Shown piece after piece: positions 1 to 7,647 of a stretch of 41,535 nt of DNA. The notes beneath the pieces are model-generated. The model ran no database searches and was not told the origin of the DNA. It saw only the letters and a list, made by a program, of their open reading frames with translations. Both the position numbers and the translations under genes were made by a program. The DNA is from Candidatus Uhrbacteria bacterium RIFOXYB12_FULL_58_10 (GTDB taxonomy: Bacteria > Patescibacteriota > Patescibacteriia > UBA9934 > GWF2-40-263): contig MGFA01000015.1 of the NCBI GenBank assembly GCA_001791645.1, forward strand, positions 1-41,535. The letters are read 5' to 3'. Every line of letters begins with the position of its first letter. The first letter of the stretch is position 1.

Positions 1-159
1 CATGATGTCCAAGATAATCAAATCGTAGCCGTTGATTCTCGCCAACTTTTCTCCATCTTCACCGTCGAATCCAAAATCAACCGCGTAGCCGCGGTCACGC
101 AATTCTTCCACGATGTTTTCATTTAATTTTGTTTCGTCTTCGACGACGAGAATTTTCAT
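1..159 (-). CDS. Response regulator, receiver domain (N-terminal part, cut by window edge)
   Basis: Translating the reverse strand from the ATG at 159 gives 53 residues starting MKILVVEDE and ending LIILDIM at the window edge. This is the first half of a CheY-like receiver fold: the acidic pair E7/D8 binds metal and D51 is the expected phospho-acceptor at the end of beta-3. The ORF track omits it because it is incomplete. The beginning resembles OmpR-type two-component regulators, but any output domain lies outside the window. No histidine kinase is visible here. It is independent of the two receiver proteins at 9.65-10.43 kb. Confidence 0.85.
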   Translation of the reverse strand, partial: MKILVVEDETKLNENIVEELRDRGYAVDFGFDGEDGEKLARINGYDLIILDIM

Positions 160-284
160 AGCGTAAGTACGATATACCCCGACTGGTGAAGAAATAGTGA
201 AGCGCTCGCTGTTGTCATCATTCTATCAGAACCATACCGGAAGTCGTGAATCATCATGAGATTGTTTTTTTCGCGCAGATCTTT

Positions 285-470
285 TTATTTGCGTCCTGCG
301 ACCTTCCCATCCTTGATGAGAAGTTGTGACTTTATGTGACCGATTAGATCCCGTTTCTCCTCCTTCGCCCCTTCTTTCAGGATGTACTTCGCGCAAGCAT
401 ACACGTCGATGTCCGGCATAATCTCCGCGACTTTCGCAGTCGCCACATGTCCTCCGAGACTTGAGATCAT
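285..470 (-). CDS. Small hypothetical protein, 61 aa
   Basis: A short reverse-strand ORF, rich in K, I and A, ending KVAGRK. The open frame runs about 18 codons further upstream without an ATG, and that extension (VERIKQKVDRLTK) looks helical, so the true start could be an alternative codon. It follows the kinase gene ending at 548 on the same strand and may be its last partner. I do not recognise a family. It could be a spurious frame; only its soluble, charged composition and position support it. Confidence 0.35.
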   Translation of the reverse strand: MISSLGGHVATAKVAEIMPDIDVYACAKYILKEGAKEEKRDLIGHIKSQLLIKDGKVAGRK

Positions 471-547
471 CTTCGTCAGTCGATCAACTTTCTGTTTAAT
501 CCTTTCGACCAGATGGTTTGCCGCAGATCAAATATGGAGGTTTTGGT

Positions 548-1075
548 TTAAAACCCCCGATCCGTATCGCTAACTGCCGACCGAATTTTTTCGACGACCT
601 TATCCGGAGACAGATATTCGACATCGATGACGATGGCATTCGGTCGTTCCGCCTTCAGATCATCAATTTCGTGCCAAAACCGTTCGCATTTTTCAGGAGT
701 CAATAAACTGTCTTTCCGATACCCCCTCTCCGCAGCTCGTGCTAACACGAACTCCTTACGAGCCCAAAGAATGATTTCTGTCGCGTGAGCTCCATTTGCC
801 TGAGCAATTTCGATCATTCGATCAAGATGCATGCCATTACGCATCATTTTTTCAACGATGACACTGTGCCCGGTCTTCAAGTACCCGTCGATCATCGCGA
901 ATGAAGTCACGTACGAATATTCACTCGTTTCTTTCGCGTGTTCATTGTAATGGCTGATCATCCATCGAATTGCATCGATCTCCACGAGCAACGATAATGG
1001 TATGCTCTGGTGAAGGCCCGAGGCTATCGTACTTTTTCCAACGCCACACGGACCATTGATTATTACCAGCTGCAT
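548..1075 (-). CDS. P-loop kinase-like NTPase, 175 aa
   Basis: The N-terminus reads MQLVIINGPCGVGKST, so a Walker A motif (GPCGVGKST) follows directly on beta-1, as in small-molecule kinases of the AAA_33/zeta-toxin/chloramphenicol-phosphotransferase type. A DAIRW segment near residue 40 resembles the substrate-side acidic position after the first helix. The total length of 175 aa fits a stand-alone kinase of this class. The substrate cannot be read from the sequence. An extended -10 box lies about 30 bases upstream of the ATG. A second P-loop protein of the same general type, not closely similar, lies at 3632-4282. Confidence 0.75.
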   Translation of the reverse strand: MQLVIINGPCGVGKSTIASGLHQSIPLSLLVEIDAIRWMISHYNEHAKETSEYSYVTSFAMIDGYLKTGHSVIVEKMMRNGMHLDRMIEIAQANGAHATEIILWARKEFVLARAAERGYRKDSLLTPEKCERFWHEIDDLKAERPNAIVIDVEYLSPDKVVEKIRSAVSDTDRGF

Positions 1076-1099
1076 AGAATCACACGTGTTTAGCTACAA

Positions 1100-1417
1100 A
1101 TGTTGGCAGTATACCAGAGAACTTCACCCAAAGTCGCTAAGCGAGATCGGCCCCAGGAGCCAAAAATCGCATCTTGTTCATCAAGCTGTGTAGCCTATAT
1201 GGATGACAAAACGATTTACGCATACAACCAGATGGCTCAGAAAAAAGTCACGTTGCCTCGCTTATTTAGCTACTATCAAAAAGACGAGGTTGAGGGGATA
1301 TTGAATGACTTGGATTTCGACGTGGTTTATTTCGAGCAGTTCAAACCAGGAAAGCATAACTATCTCAACTTTGTCGCTCAGAACAGAATTCGTCATCCCA
1401 CTTTCATCGCGCAGTGA
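1100..1417 (+). pseudogene. C-terminal remnant of a class I SAM-dependent methyltransferase
   Basis: The ORF has 105 codons. From about residue 33 it looks like the last part of a methyltransferase: PRLFSYYQKDEVEGIL followed by a FDVVYFEQF strand and YLNFVAQ. That is the usual pattern 'fF.yy..eEl..lL...GF.v......wl..va.' that closes class I enzymes. The SAM-binding Rossmann part (GxGxG) is absent, and the first 32 residues do not resemble any methyltransferase segment. I infer a decayed gene whose 5' part was lost. Whether the remaining ORF is expressed cannot be told. Confidence 0.55.
1108..1116 (-). promoter_or_regulatory. Extended -10 promoter element for the 548-1075 kinase
   Basis: On the minus strand the bases read TGGTATACT, a TGn extension plus a good -10 hexamer. 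Transcription would start about 26 bases before the ATG at 1075. No convincing -35 box is seen, as is usual for extended -10 promoters. Confidence 0.5.
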
Positions 1418-1523
1418 CAGGAAACCATTGCTCCAGGAGAAACACAAGTGGGCTCTCACGGCCCAAACAAACTGAACCTTTGAATAGGGATTTTTGCTTT
1501 ATTCAGCTACACTGTAATAATCT

Positions 1524-3338
1524 ATGCGTACTTCCCGAAAAAAAATATCCCCATTTCGAAACAAAAAAGTTTTCCTATTTTTATCTGCGATGATAACGGC
1601 TCTGTTCGTAGTTGTGATTGTTGCTGTGATAAACATACAATCGAATAGAGAACGGAAAGTTGAGGCAGAAGCTTTATATCACGACAAAAGTCAACCCGTG
1701 GAGGAACGTGTTAACGACTTACTGAGCCGCATGACGGTAGATGAAAAAATTGGACAAATCGCATTGGTCGAAAAAAATAGTCTTCTTTTTTCATCGGATA
1801 TCGTGCGTTTCAACCTTGGTGCCCTTTTAAGTGGCGGCGGTGGAGGACCTGATTCCAATGAACCGGAGGCTTGGAAGAAAATGATTACAAATTTTCAGGA
1901 TTCCGCAAATTCAAGTCGCTTAGCCATACCTCTGTTGTATGGAGTCGATGCTGTTCATGGGAATGCGAATGTCCTTGGGGCAACCATTTTTCCTCACGCC
2001 ATTGGGCTTGGTGCGAGCGGAGATGAAGACCTCGTCCGTCGAGTCGGAGTAATTACTGCCGAGGAGATGTCTGCCACGGGCGCCAACTGGAACTTTTCGC
2101 CAACCGTAGACGTCGTTCAAGATAGTCGATGGGGTCGAACGTATGAAACGTTTGGTTCTGATACGGAGAGAGTTAGTGAACTCGCCACGGCGTATTTAGA
2201 AGGGCTTCAATCAAGTGCTATTGTCACGACAGCCAAACACTACTTAGGCACGGGGGCAATGGTATGGGGTACATCCACTAATCCCGATTTTAAGATAGAT
2301 CAAGGGGAAATCACGATAGATGAGGCAACTTTACGATCCGTTCATCTTCCTCCGTTCGTAAGTGCGATACGTGCGGGAGTAGGAAGTATCATGGTCGGTC
2401 ACGCGACTTGGAATGGTGTCGAATTAGTAGCCAACCATGAGCTTCTAACAGATCTCATAAAAGATGAACTTGGATTTGACGGATTTGTGGTTTCTGATTG
2501 GTACGGGATATATGAAATTCCGGGCAGTAAATATCATGCGCTGGTCACAGCGATAAATGCTGGCTTGGACATGGTGATGTTGCCTTATAACTACCGACTT
2601 TTTACAATGGAAATGCGACGAGCAATCAATAGCGGTGATATATCCATGGAACGTTTGGATGATGCGGTTCGTCGGATTCTTCGCGTGAAGTTCGCTGCCG
2701 GTCTTTTCGATCAAGAACCGCCTTCGGATCCTTCTTTGAATGAATTCGGTTCGAGCGAACATCGTCTGGTCGCACGTGAAGCTGTCCGTAAATCTCTCGT
2801 GATTCTACGAGACAAACAGCAGACGCTTCCTCTCTCAAAAACACTTTCGCAGATTGTGGTTGCCGGAGGAGCCGCAGACAACTTGGGACGACAATCCGGT
2901 GGTTGGACGATCGAGTGGCAAGGAATTGATGGAAATTGGATTCTTGGCACAACGATCCTACAAGGGATCAAGAACGCGGTATCATCACAGACCAAAGTTG
3001 ATTATCGTCAGGCAGGAGATTTTTCTCCGGAAGTGGAATCTGCTGATATGGGAATCGTTGTGGTTGGAGAAACTCCTTACGCCGAAGGATGGGGAGACAA
3101 TGAACACCCAACGCTTTCTGATGACGATCTGCAGGCAATCAATAATGTAAAAGCGATAAGTAAGAAGATCGTCGTTATTATTGTTTCCGGCCGACCGTTG
3201 GATATCAGCGCTTACGTGGATGACTGGGACGCTGTCATAGCCGCATGGTTGCCTGGAAGTGAGGGTGAAGGAGTGGCAGACGTCCTTTTTGGAAGCTACC
3301 CATTTACCGGCACACTCCCCGTGGTTTGGCCGCTATAA
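1524..3338 (+). CDS. Glycoside hydrolase family 3 (beta-glucosidase-like), membrane-anchored
   Basis: A 604-aa protein. Residues 1-15 are basic, about 16-37 form one transmembrane segment, and the rest is predicted extracellular. GH3 landmarks appear in order: RMTVDEKIGQ; LLYGVDAVHGN; FPHAIGLGAS; SPTVDVVQDSRWGRTYETFG; AKHYLGTG; and GFVVSDWYGI, whose D325 is the expected nucleophile. The second, alpha/beta domain follows (LVAREAVRKSLVILRD, WTIEWQG). The protein stops at LPVVWPL, where many relatives continue for several tens of residues to a 'PL(F/Y)PFG(F/Y)GL' ending, so the C-terminus looks slightly clipped. It probably cleaves beta-linked glucosides or other beta-glycans outside the cell. 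The gene is A+T richer than those to the right. A possible -10 (TACACT) sits about 11 bases before the ATG. Confidence 0.93.
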   Translation: MRTSRKKISPFRNKKVFLFLSAMITALFVVVIVAVINIQSNRERKVEAEALYHDKSQPVEERVNDLLSRMTVDEKIGQIALVEKNSLLFSSDIVRFNLGALLSGGGGGPDSNEPEAWKKMITNFQDSANSSRLAIPLLYGVDAVHGNANVLGATIFPHAIGLGASGDEDLVRRVGVITAEEMSATGANWNFSPTVDVVQDSRWGRTYETFGSDTERVSELATAYLEGLQSSAIVTTAKHYLGTGAMVWGTSTNPDFKIDQGEITIDEATLRSVHLPPFVSAIRAGVGSIMVGHATWNGVELVANHELLTDLIKDELGFDGFVVSDWYGIYEIPGSKYHALVTAINAGLDMVMLPYNYRLFTMEMRRAINSGDISMERLDDAVRRILRVKFAAGLFDQEPPSDPSLNEFGSSEHRLVAREAVRKSLVILRDKQQTLPLSKTLSQIVVAGGAADNLGRQSGGWTIEWQGIDGNWILGTTILQGIKNAVSSQTKVDYRQAGDFSPEVESADMGIVVVGETPYAEGWGDNEHPTLSDDDLQAINNVKAISKKIVVIIVSGRPLDISAYVDDWDAVIAAWLPGSEGEGVADVLFGSYPFTGTLPVVWPL

Positions 3339-3339
3339 G

Positions 3340-3534
3340 ATGACGTTTAGAGAATGGAATTGTCATGTTCTGTCCACACCAGCGATCCATACCATCGGCG
3401 ATGCGGCTGTTTCAACCGTTGGATATCACACGTCGTTTCCGTCGACTATTGGCGGTTTCATCCATATCCTTTTAGTGATTGCGATCATCGTCGTTTTCAT
3501 TCGCATCATCCGTGGCGAGAAGATTATCAAATAG
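3340..3534 (+). CDS. Small membrane protein with a DUF5670/lmo0937-like C-terminal helix
   Basis: A 64-aa frame opens at an ATG one base past the GH3 stop codon (TAAgATG), in another frame. Its last 30 residues, TIGGFIHILLVIAIIVVFI followed by RIIRGEKIIK, match my memory of the second helix of the lmo0937/DUF5670 family, tiny two-helix membrane proteins common in environmental bacteria. The first helix of that family is missing; residues 1-33 are polar and unlike it. This could be a chimeric remnant or a functional single-span peptide translated by coupling to GH3. The family match is from memory only. Confidence 0.5.
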   Translation: MTFREWNCHVLSTPAIHTIGDAAVSTVGYHTSFPSTIGGFIHILLVIAIIVVFIRIIRGEKIIK

Positions 3535-3603
3535 ATGGGTGGCGGTTTTGAACTTCTTCAGTATTCGCAGCCAACAATATCTCCATTTAATTGAGGGGGA
3601 TTT

Positions 3604-3612
3604 TGTTATACC
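3604..3612 (+). promoter_or_regulatory. Extended -10 promoter element for the 3632 gene
   Basis: TGTTATACC (TGn plus a -10-like hexamer) lies 19 bases before the ATG at 3632. Its placement argues for that ATG over the longer track ORF beginning at 3479, because the leader would be only about 13 bases. Confidence 0.45.
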
Positions 3613-3631
3613 ATGGGTGGGAATTGAAACT

Positions 3632-4282
3632 ATGTCTTCCGAAAATATGATCTATCTGATTGGCGGCCCACCGCGATGTGGAAAAACAACACTCGCAAAA
3701 AGCATGTCGAAGAAATTCGGCATTCCTTGGATTTCCACTGACATGCTGGAGGTTGTCAGTGGAGAGTATATGTCCCGTGCGGAATGGAAGAGGGCACATC
3801 CGTATTCGCTTTTACGGAGAACGCATAAAACCAATGACGCGTTCTATGGGAAACTCTCCCCGCAAGAAATTGTACGTATCCTGAGACGGCAGGCAATGGC
3901 AACGGCCCCAGCAATCGACATGGCGGCTATTTGCGAGATGAACGATGGGAACGACTACGTCATCGAGGGGTATCATATCGAGCCGGGCCTTGCGTCCAGG
4001 CTTGTGAACAAATATGGCAAGAAAAATGTCAGAGCCGTGTTTCTGACGAGGCACGATCCCAACGCGTTTGCCAGGGATGTAAAAAAGAGTACAACGCCGA
4101 ATGATTGGCTGATTGTCGGGACAAAAAGGGAGAAGACATTTTTGAAGGTTGGAAGGATGGTTTCGCACTTCAGTGATCATTTTGAAACGCAGGCCAAGAA
4201 ATACCGATTCAAGGTATATAAGATGGATGAGGACTTTCCGACCAAGCTCGTCGAGGCAGCGGATCATTTGCGAGGATTATGA
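3632..4282 (+). CDS. P-loop NTPase / kinase-like protein, 216 aa
   Basis: The protein begins MSSENMIYLIGGPPRCGKTT; GGPPRCGKTT is a Walker A loop at residues 11-20. It continues GIPWISTDMLEVV, the substrate-facing segment typical of small-molecule kinases. DYVIEGYHIEPGL resembles the 'vi.EG.h..p' strand seen in 2-phosphoglycerate kinase-like and zeta-toxin-like P-loop proteins. I chose the ATG at 3632 rather than the track start at 3479 because the motif then lies at the N-terminus and a -10 box sits just upstream. The end overlaps the next gene by ATGA, so the two are probably translationally coupled. The substrate is unknown. Confidence 0.75.
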   Translation: MSSENMIYLIGGPPRCGKTTLAKSMSKKFGIPWISTDMLEVVSGEYMSRAEWKRAHPYSLLRRTHKTNDAFYGKLSPQEIVRILRRQAMATAPAIDMAAICEMNDGNDYVIEGYHIEPGLASRLVNKYGKKNVRAVFLTRHDPNAFARDVKKSTTPNDWLIVGTKREKTFLKVGRMVSHFSDHFETQAKKYRFKVYKMDEDFPTKLVEAADHLRGL

Positions 4283-4729
4283 AGTACGAGATCAACGCTA
4301 CTATCGAAGGATTCGGATACAGAAAGGATCCTCGTGTCGCTGAGCTCCGCGGTGCACGGAATCCGGAAGAAGATATGCTCGTCGTCTTCGAGTGTACTGA
4401 AAGCCAAATCGCGCATTCGGTTGATCAAATCAACGAGTCGACCAAGGCCTACGTCGGAAAACTTGAGCCCGGTATTTTTGACCGCCTACCGGAAGGCGTC
4501 GAGAACGTCTATGCCAAATTCCAAGAAGGTCGCGTCCCAGCCGATGAACGAATATGTTTGCGTCGGCATGAAACAAATTTCCGACTCGCCCGCCCGCCCG
4601 TACGTCTTCCGCGTGGGGCGCGGTGATGGCGGGTCGTGGCTCTCCTACGCTTGGGCGGAGCCGGCGGACTGGTGGAGTGCGGGCGATCAGTTCGTGTTCC
4701 GTCTTCGCAAGAAACCCTTGAAGCCTTAG
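4279..4729 (+). pseudogene. Frameshifted gene coupled to the P-loop NTPase
   Basis: The gene begins with ATGA overlapping the upstream stop. Its first ~85 codons (MKYEINATIEGFGYRKDP...) read sensibly in frame 1. The remainder of that frame becomes arginine-rich and ends at 4626. From about 4530 onward frame 2 carries plausible protein instead: NEYVCVGMKQI, GSWLSYAWAEPADWW and QFVFRLRK, ending at 4729. Joining the two gives a product of about 150 aa. The sequence thus appears to contain one extra base between about 4510 and 4550. This may be a true disruption, a sequencing error or a +1 frameshift. I recognise no family; the coupling suggests joint work with the 3632 protein. Confidence 0.6.
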
Positions 4730-4894
4730 GTCCAAAGGCCTTTTCGGCACGTGCGGATTGAGAACGCGAACTCCTCGAAACTTAGTTCTGTATCCACACG
4801 TTGAGCCACATGGGACGATCAGTGTTAAAACTGGTCATTTTATGTCTTATCAGCTAACTTGTTACAAGTAACGACCGACCACCACACTTTCTTT

Positions 4895-6895
4895 ATGAAT
4901 CGTTTTTCAGAAGCAGCACCAAGACATGAGCAGTCAACACCAGATTTTGGAAAGGTCTATGAAGAATTAGACAAAATTTTGGATGGAAACAATGCTTATT
5001 CGAATAAGGATAATGCGGAACGTTTCCTAGAACTCCTAAGGAAGGTGAGTCGAGACGACAGTGATGAGGCATATGAGTTAATTAGCTACTACCTGGGCTC
5101 TTCAAAGAGAGAAAAAACGCATTCTCTACTTCTTCAATCAACAACATTTATAGAAGAGCATTCGCAGGAACTCATGCAACTGCTAGGTGTGGAAGATTTT
5201 ATGAATAGCCTTCGCAGTCGAAATAAGAACCTTTTCAAAATACATTTTGCCTCAATGCTTGAAAAAGATGGCCCTGCTATTGGTGGTTTAAATACAGAGA
5301 AATATCTTGACGAGTTAGATGGTCTGTCCGAGCAAACGAAAAAAAAGCTTCTTGGAAAACATGCGGAGACGATAGCTCGATACTACATGAGGGAGAATGA
5401 GTCTGAACTGGTCTTGTTTGCACGAAGAGAGATGGATGCGCGTATTGAAAGAGATTATGTAATGGACATCGATGCTCAACTGAATTCTGATCCCAATAGC
5501 TATATTGACAATCCTCCAAGCTACGGTGTTTTGTTTACAGATACACATCGCCAAGGTGAACACGCACTCCTCAAGGCATCCATGCTAAGACGTGGAAATA
5601 TGAAAATATCAGATGCTCGCTTGACCGATGATGACCGTGAGTTGCGTAAAAACCCGACAAAAGCAGGAGACCTCCTATTCAATAAGCAAACAGGCACCGA
5701 ACCGAAGGATCTCATATGGCTTTCCCACATTGGAGACTATTCAGCGCTTGTTTTTAAAGATCCTGATGATTTTGAAGTCTATGCGCGGAGCATAGAAAAA
5801 CGGCGCACTGTAGATGATAGTGAAGAAAGCCATGAATATACAGTCGGTTTACATTGTTCACGACATATACTTGTAAAGATGTGTGGCCCAAGAGGCGAGT
5901 TAGACAGCGAAGATGTTCTAAGTACATTGAGGCACGAGTGGCAGCACGCAGAATTTAATACAGTGCGAGGATCTGTTACATGGACACAAGGCTATAAATA
6001 TGATACATGGGACAAGAGAAAGGAATTTGAAAATTCATGGTCCTGTGACAAAAGGATCAAACTCATGAAAGATGAACTTCTGGCTTTTTACTGCGGGTCT
6101 TCTATTTATAAAGCCGTTTCCCGCCTAAAGAATGGGTATGATGAAACCTTTTCTGGCCAAGAACTCGCAAAACTTCGAAATGACCTTGAAAGCGTAAAGC
6201 AAGCCATTGTAGATAATTCGGGTGAAGAACTGGATTATTTCGAACGAAGACTACTAACAGCGCATTTAATGACAGTGCACTGGGAAAATATTCCAGAGGC
6301 TATAGATTCTTGGTTTGATTTTTACAAAAAAAGACGCGTCGATATTCGTGACATCCTTGATGTTCGTAAACGTGTCAAGGCGTTACAGGCAAAACATAAA
6401 AACAACCTCTTTCCTTCAGCTGTTATTGATGCGATTCAAGACCGTGCAGTTGGCATTATGGATGAGCTAGAGCAATTAGAAAAGCCATTTTTTGCTAAAT
6501 ATGCTCTCTATAAAACAACTTCAGAGGAGGTATTTGATACGCATAAAGATATTGACAATCTCTACAAGGAGCTTGAAAGCCTATATGGTGATTCGCGGTC
6601 TCTTATCTTTGGTGCTGATAAAATGGGTCCAGAGGAGCGTCAAGCGATTGGGGATCGTTATTTGGAGACCCTGTTATTGGCAATGGAGAATATGCGTATC
6701 GATATGTCTTTGATTCAAGAAGAGCTTGTAGACGGAGTATTTGAGGCATCCCCAGAAGTCGTTGACATGTTCAGTTTAGCCATGAATGCAAAGAATATTC
6801 GGTGCACATACGGAGTGCGTGGAAAAAAGATTAATTTCACACTCAAGGTAAGTTCAGACGACCGTTCATACAGAATTAGTACGGAGCTCAATTAA
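4895..6895 (+). CDS. Large zincin-like protein with HEXXH motif, 666 aa
   Basis: I start at the ATG at 4895; the track begins at a TTG at 4859 that has no better support. The centre carries STLRHEWQHAEFN, an HEXXH zinc-peptidase motif (H347, E348, H351). A KDELLAFY helix follows, whose E394 is a good candidate third ligand, the spacing expected of gluzincin-type enzymes. The rest is mostly helical and charged, without signal peptide or membrane span, so it appears cytosolic or exported by another route. The gene is clearly A+T richer than the genes after 7 kb, which suggests separate acquisition. No neighbour shares its strand closely, and a hairpin follows the stop. The substrate is unknown. 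Confidence is high for a real gene and moderate for peptidase activity. Confidence 0.8.
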   Translation: MNRFSEAAPRHEQSTPDFGKVYEELDKILDGNNAYSNKDNAERFLELLRKVSRDDSDEAYELISYYLGSSKREKTHSLLLQSTTFIEEHSQELMQLLGVEDFMNSLRSRNKNLFKIHFASMLEKDGPAIGGLNTEKYLDELDGLSEQTKKKLLGKHAETIARYYMRENESELVLFARREMDARIERDYVMDIDAQLNSDPNSYIDNPPSYGVLFTDTHRQGEHALLKASMLRRGNMKISDARLTDDDRELRKNPTKAGDLLFNKQTGTEPKDLIWLSHIGDYSALVFKDPDDFEVYARSIEKRRTVDDSEESHEYTVGLHCSRHILVKMCGPRGELDSEDVLSTLRHEWQHAEFNTVRGSVTWTQGYKYDTWDKRKEFENSWSCDKRIKLMKDELLAFYCGSSIYKAVSRLKNGYDETFSGQELAKLRNDLESVKQAIVDNSGEELDYFERRLLTAHLMTVHWENIPEAIDSWFDFYKKRRVDIRDILDVRKRVKALQAKHKNNLFPSAVIDAIQDRAVGIMDELEQLEKPFFAKYALYKTTSEEVFDTHKDIDNLYKELESLYGDSRSLIFGADKMGPEERQAIGDRYLETLLLAMENMRIDMSLIQEELVDGVFEASPEVVDMFSLAMNAKNIRCTYGVRGKKINFTLKVSSDDRSYRISTELN

Positions 6896-6902
6896 ACATT
6901 GT

Positions 6903-6932
6903 CCGGATTCCGGGCTGAGGCCCTCCATCCGG
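6903..6932. terminator. Hairpin between converging genes
   Basis: CCGGAT...ATCCGG encloses a second stem, GGGC/GCCC. It lies seven bases after the zincin stop and ten bases past the stop of the opposing gene. It lacks a long U-run on either side, so it may end transcription weakly in both directions. Confidence 0.5.
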
Positions 6933-6942
6933 GCTCCTCTCG

Positions 6943-7491
6943 TTATTTCATCGCGAGCACGATTGGGGCTGCCTGGTGGATGGCCATCGGTTCATCCCAC
7001 AGGCGGGCGCCGTTGCGCAGCGACTTGGCCGCGTAACCGTTTCCGGCGTTGCAGCTGTTGTGGCATTGCACGGCGTAGCTCACATATTTCGGGTAGCTGT
7101 TGCGTTCCAGGTACGAAATCGTCCAGTCGGCGGAACAGGCGAGGTCTTCCGCACATTCGACCGTGATCCCGTGAAGCTTGTAGTGAATCTGGAAGTACCC
7201 GCGCGCCTTGCCATTGTCGCCAATGGCGGTGGAGATGTTGTTGGACTCGGTCCAAAGCATTCCAAGCAGGGTTTGTGCGCAGTCCTGTCCATAGCTACGG
7301 GACTCACAGACGTCAAGAAGGACGTCCTGTACCGTGGGATCCGGGGTATCGACGGCAGCGATTTCGATTGTCTCAAGGGCAGAACCAGCCTGTTCGGCCT
7401 GTATGGCCAGGGGCTGGCCCGTGACCAGGGACACCAGCATGAGGGCCGTCGACAGTTGCTCCATCCAAGCGTTCATGGTCATAAGAATCAT
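6943..7491 (-). CDS. Secreted lysozyme/transglycosylase-like protein, 182 aa
   Basis: The N-terminus (MNAWMEQLSTALMLVSLV...AIQA) is a signal peptide. The mature part contains LLGMLWTESNN, where the glutamate matches the catalytic residue of soluble lytic transglycosylases, and then GDNGKARGYFQIH, the usual 'GdnG.A.GlfQI' turn of that fold. Six cysteines (CESRSYGQDC, CAEDLAC, CHNSC) are spaced as if to form disulfides, which fits an extracellular enzyme. The role would be cleavage of peptidoglycan, either self-remodelling or attack on a partner cell's wall. Several in-frame ATGs (7491, 7482, 7476) are possible starts. A clear sigma-70-type promoter lies 60-90 bases upstream. Confidence 0.8.
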   Translation of the reverse strand: MILMTMNAWMEQLSTALMLVSLVTGQPLAIQAEQAGSALETIEIAAVDTPDPTVQDVLLDVCESRSYGQDCAQTLLGMLWTESNNISTAIGDNGKARGYFQIHYKLHGITVECAEDLACSADWTISYLERNSYPKYVSYAVQCHNSCNAGNGYAAKSLRNGARLWDEPMAIHQAAPIVLAMK

Positions 7492-7549
7492 GGGTTATGT
7501 GGACTCGCCGCCAAAACAAAACGACCGCGTTGTTCGCGATCGGAGGGAT

Positions 7550-7578
7550 AGGATACCACAAATTACCCCTTTTGTCAA
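7550..7578 (-). promoter_or_regulatory. Sigma-70-type promoter for the lysozyme-like gene
   Basis: On the minus strand TTGACA (7573-7578) and TATCCT (7550-7555) are separated by exactly 17 bases. This predicts a start near 7543 and a leader of about 50 bases. Confidence 0.8.
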
Positions 7579-7590
7579 GAGGGGAAGGGG

Positions 7591-7610
7591 CTTAATTTAG
7601 CTAAATTAAG
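7591..7610. repeat. Perfect 20-bp palindrome
   Basis: CTTAATTTAG followed by its exact reverse complement. It lies just upstream of the -35 box of the lysozyme promoter and downstream of the terminator of the zinc-ribbon gene. It could be an operator or an extra hairpin of the terminator region. Confidence 0.7.
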
Positions 7611-7612
7611 TA

Positions 7613-7637
7613 CAAAAAACGAACGGTTGCCCGTTCG
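7613..7637 (-). terminator. Intrinsic terminator of the zinc-ribbon gene
   Basis: On the minus strand CGAACGG-GCAA-CCGTTCG is followed by TTTTTTG. It lies eleven bases beyond the stop of the 7648 gene and is a classic intrinsic terminator. Confidence 0.9.
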
Positions 7638-7647
7638 CCTTATGCAT

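Noticed and set aside
4430-4750. 106-aa minus-strand ORF
   Set aside because: Lies opposite the frameshifted 4279-4729 gene and is basic and low in structure; the plus-strand frames explain the region better.
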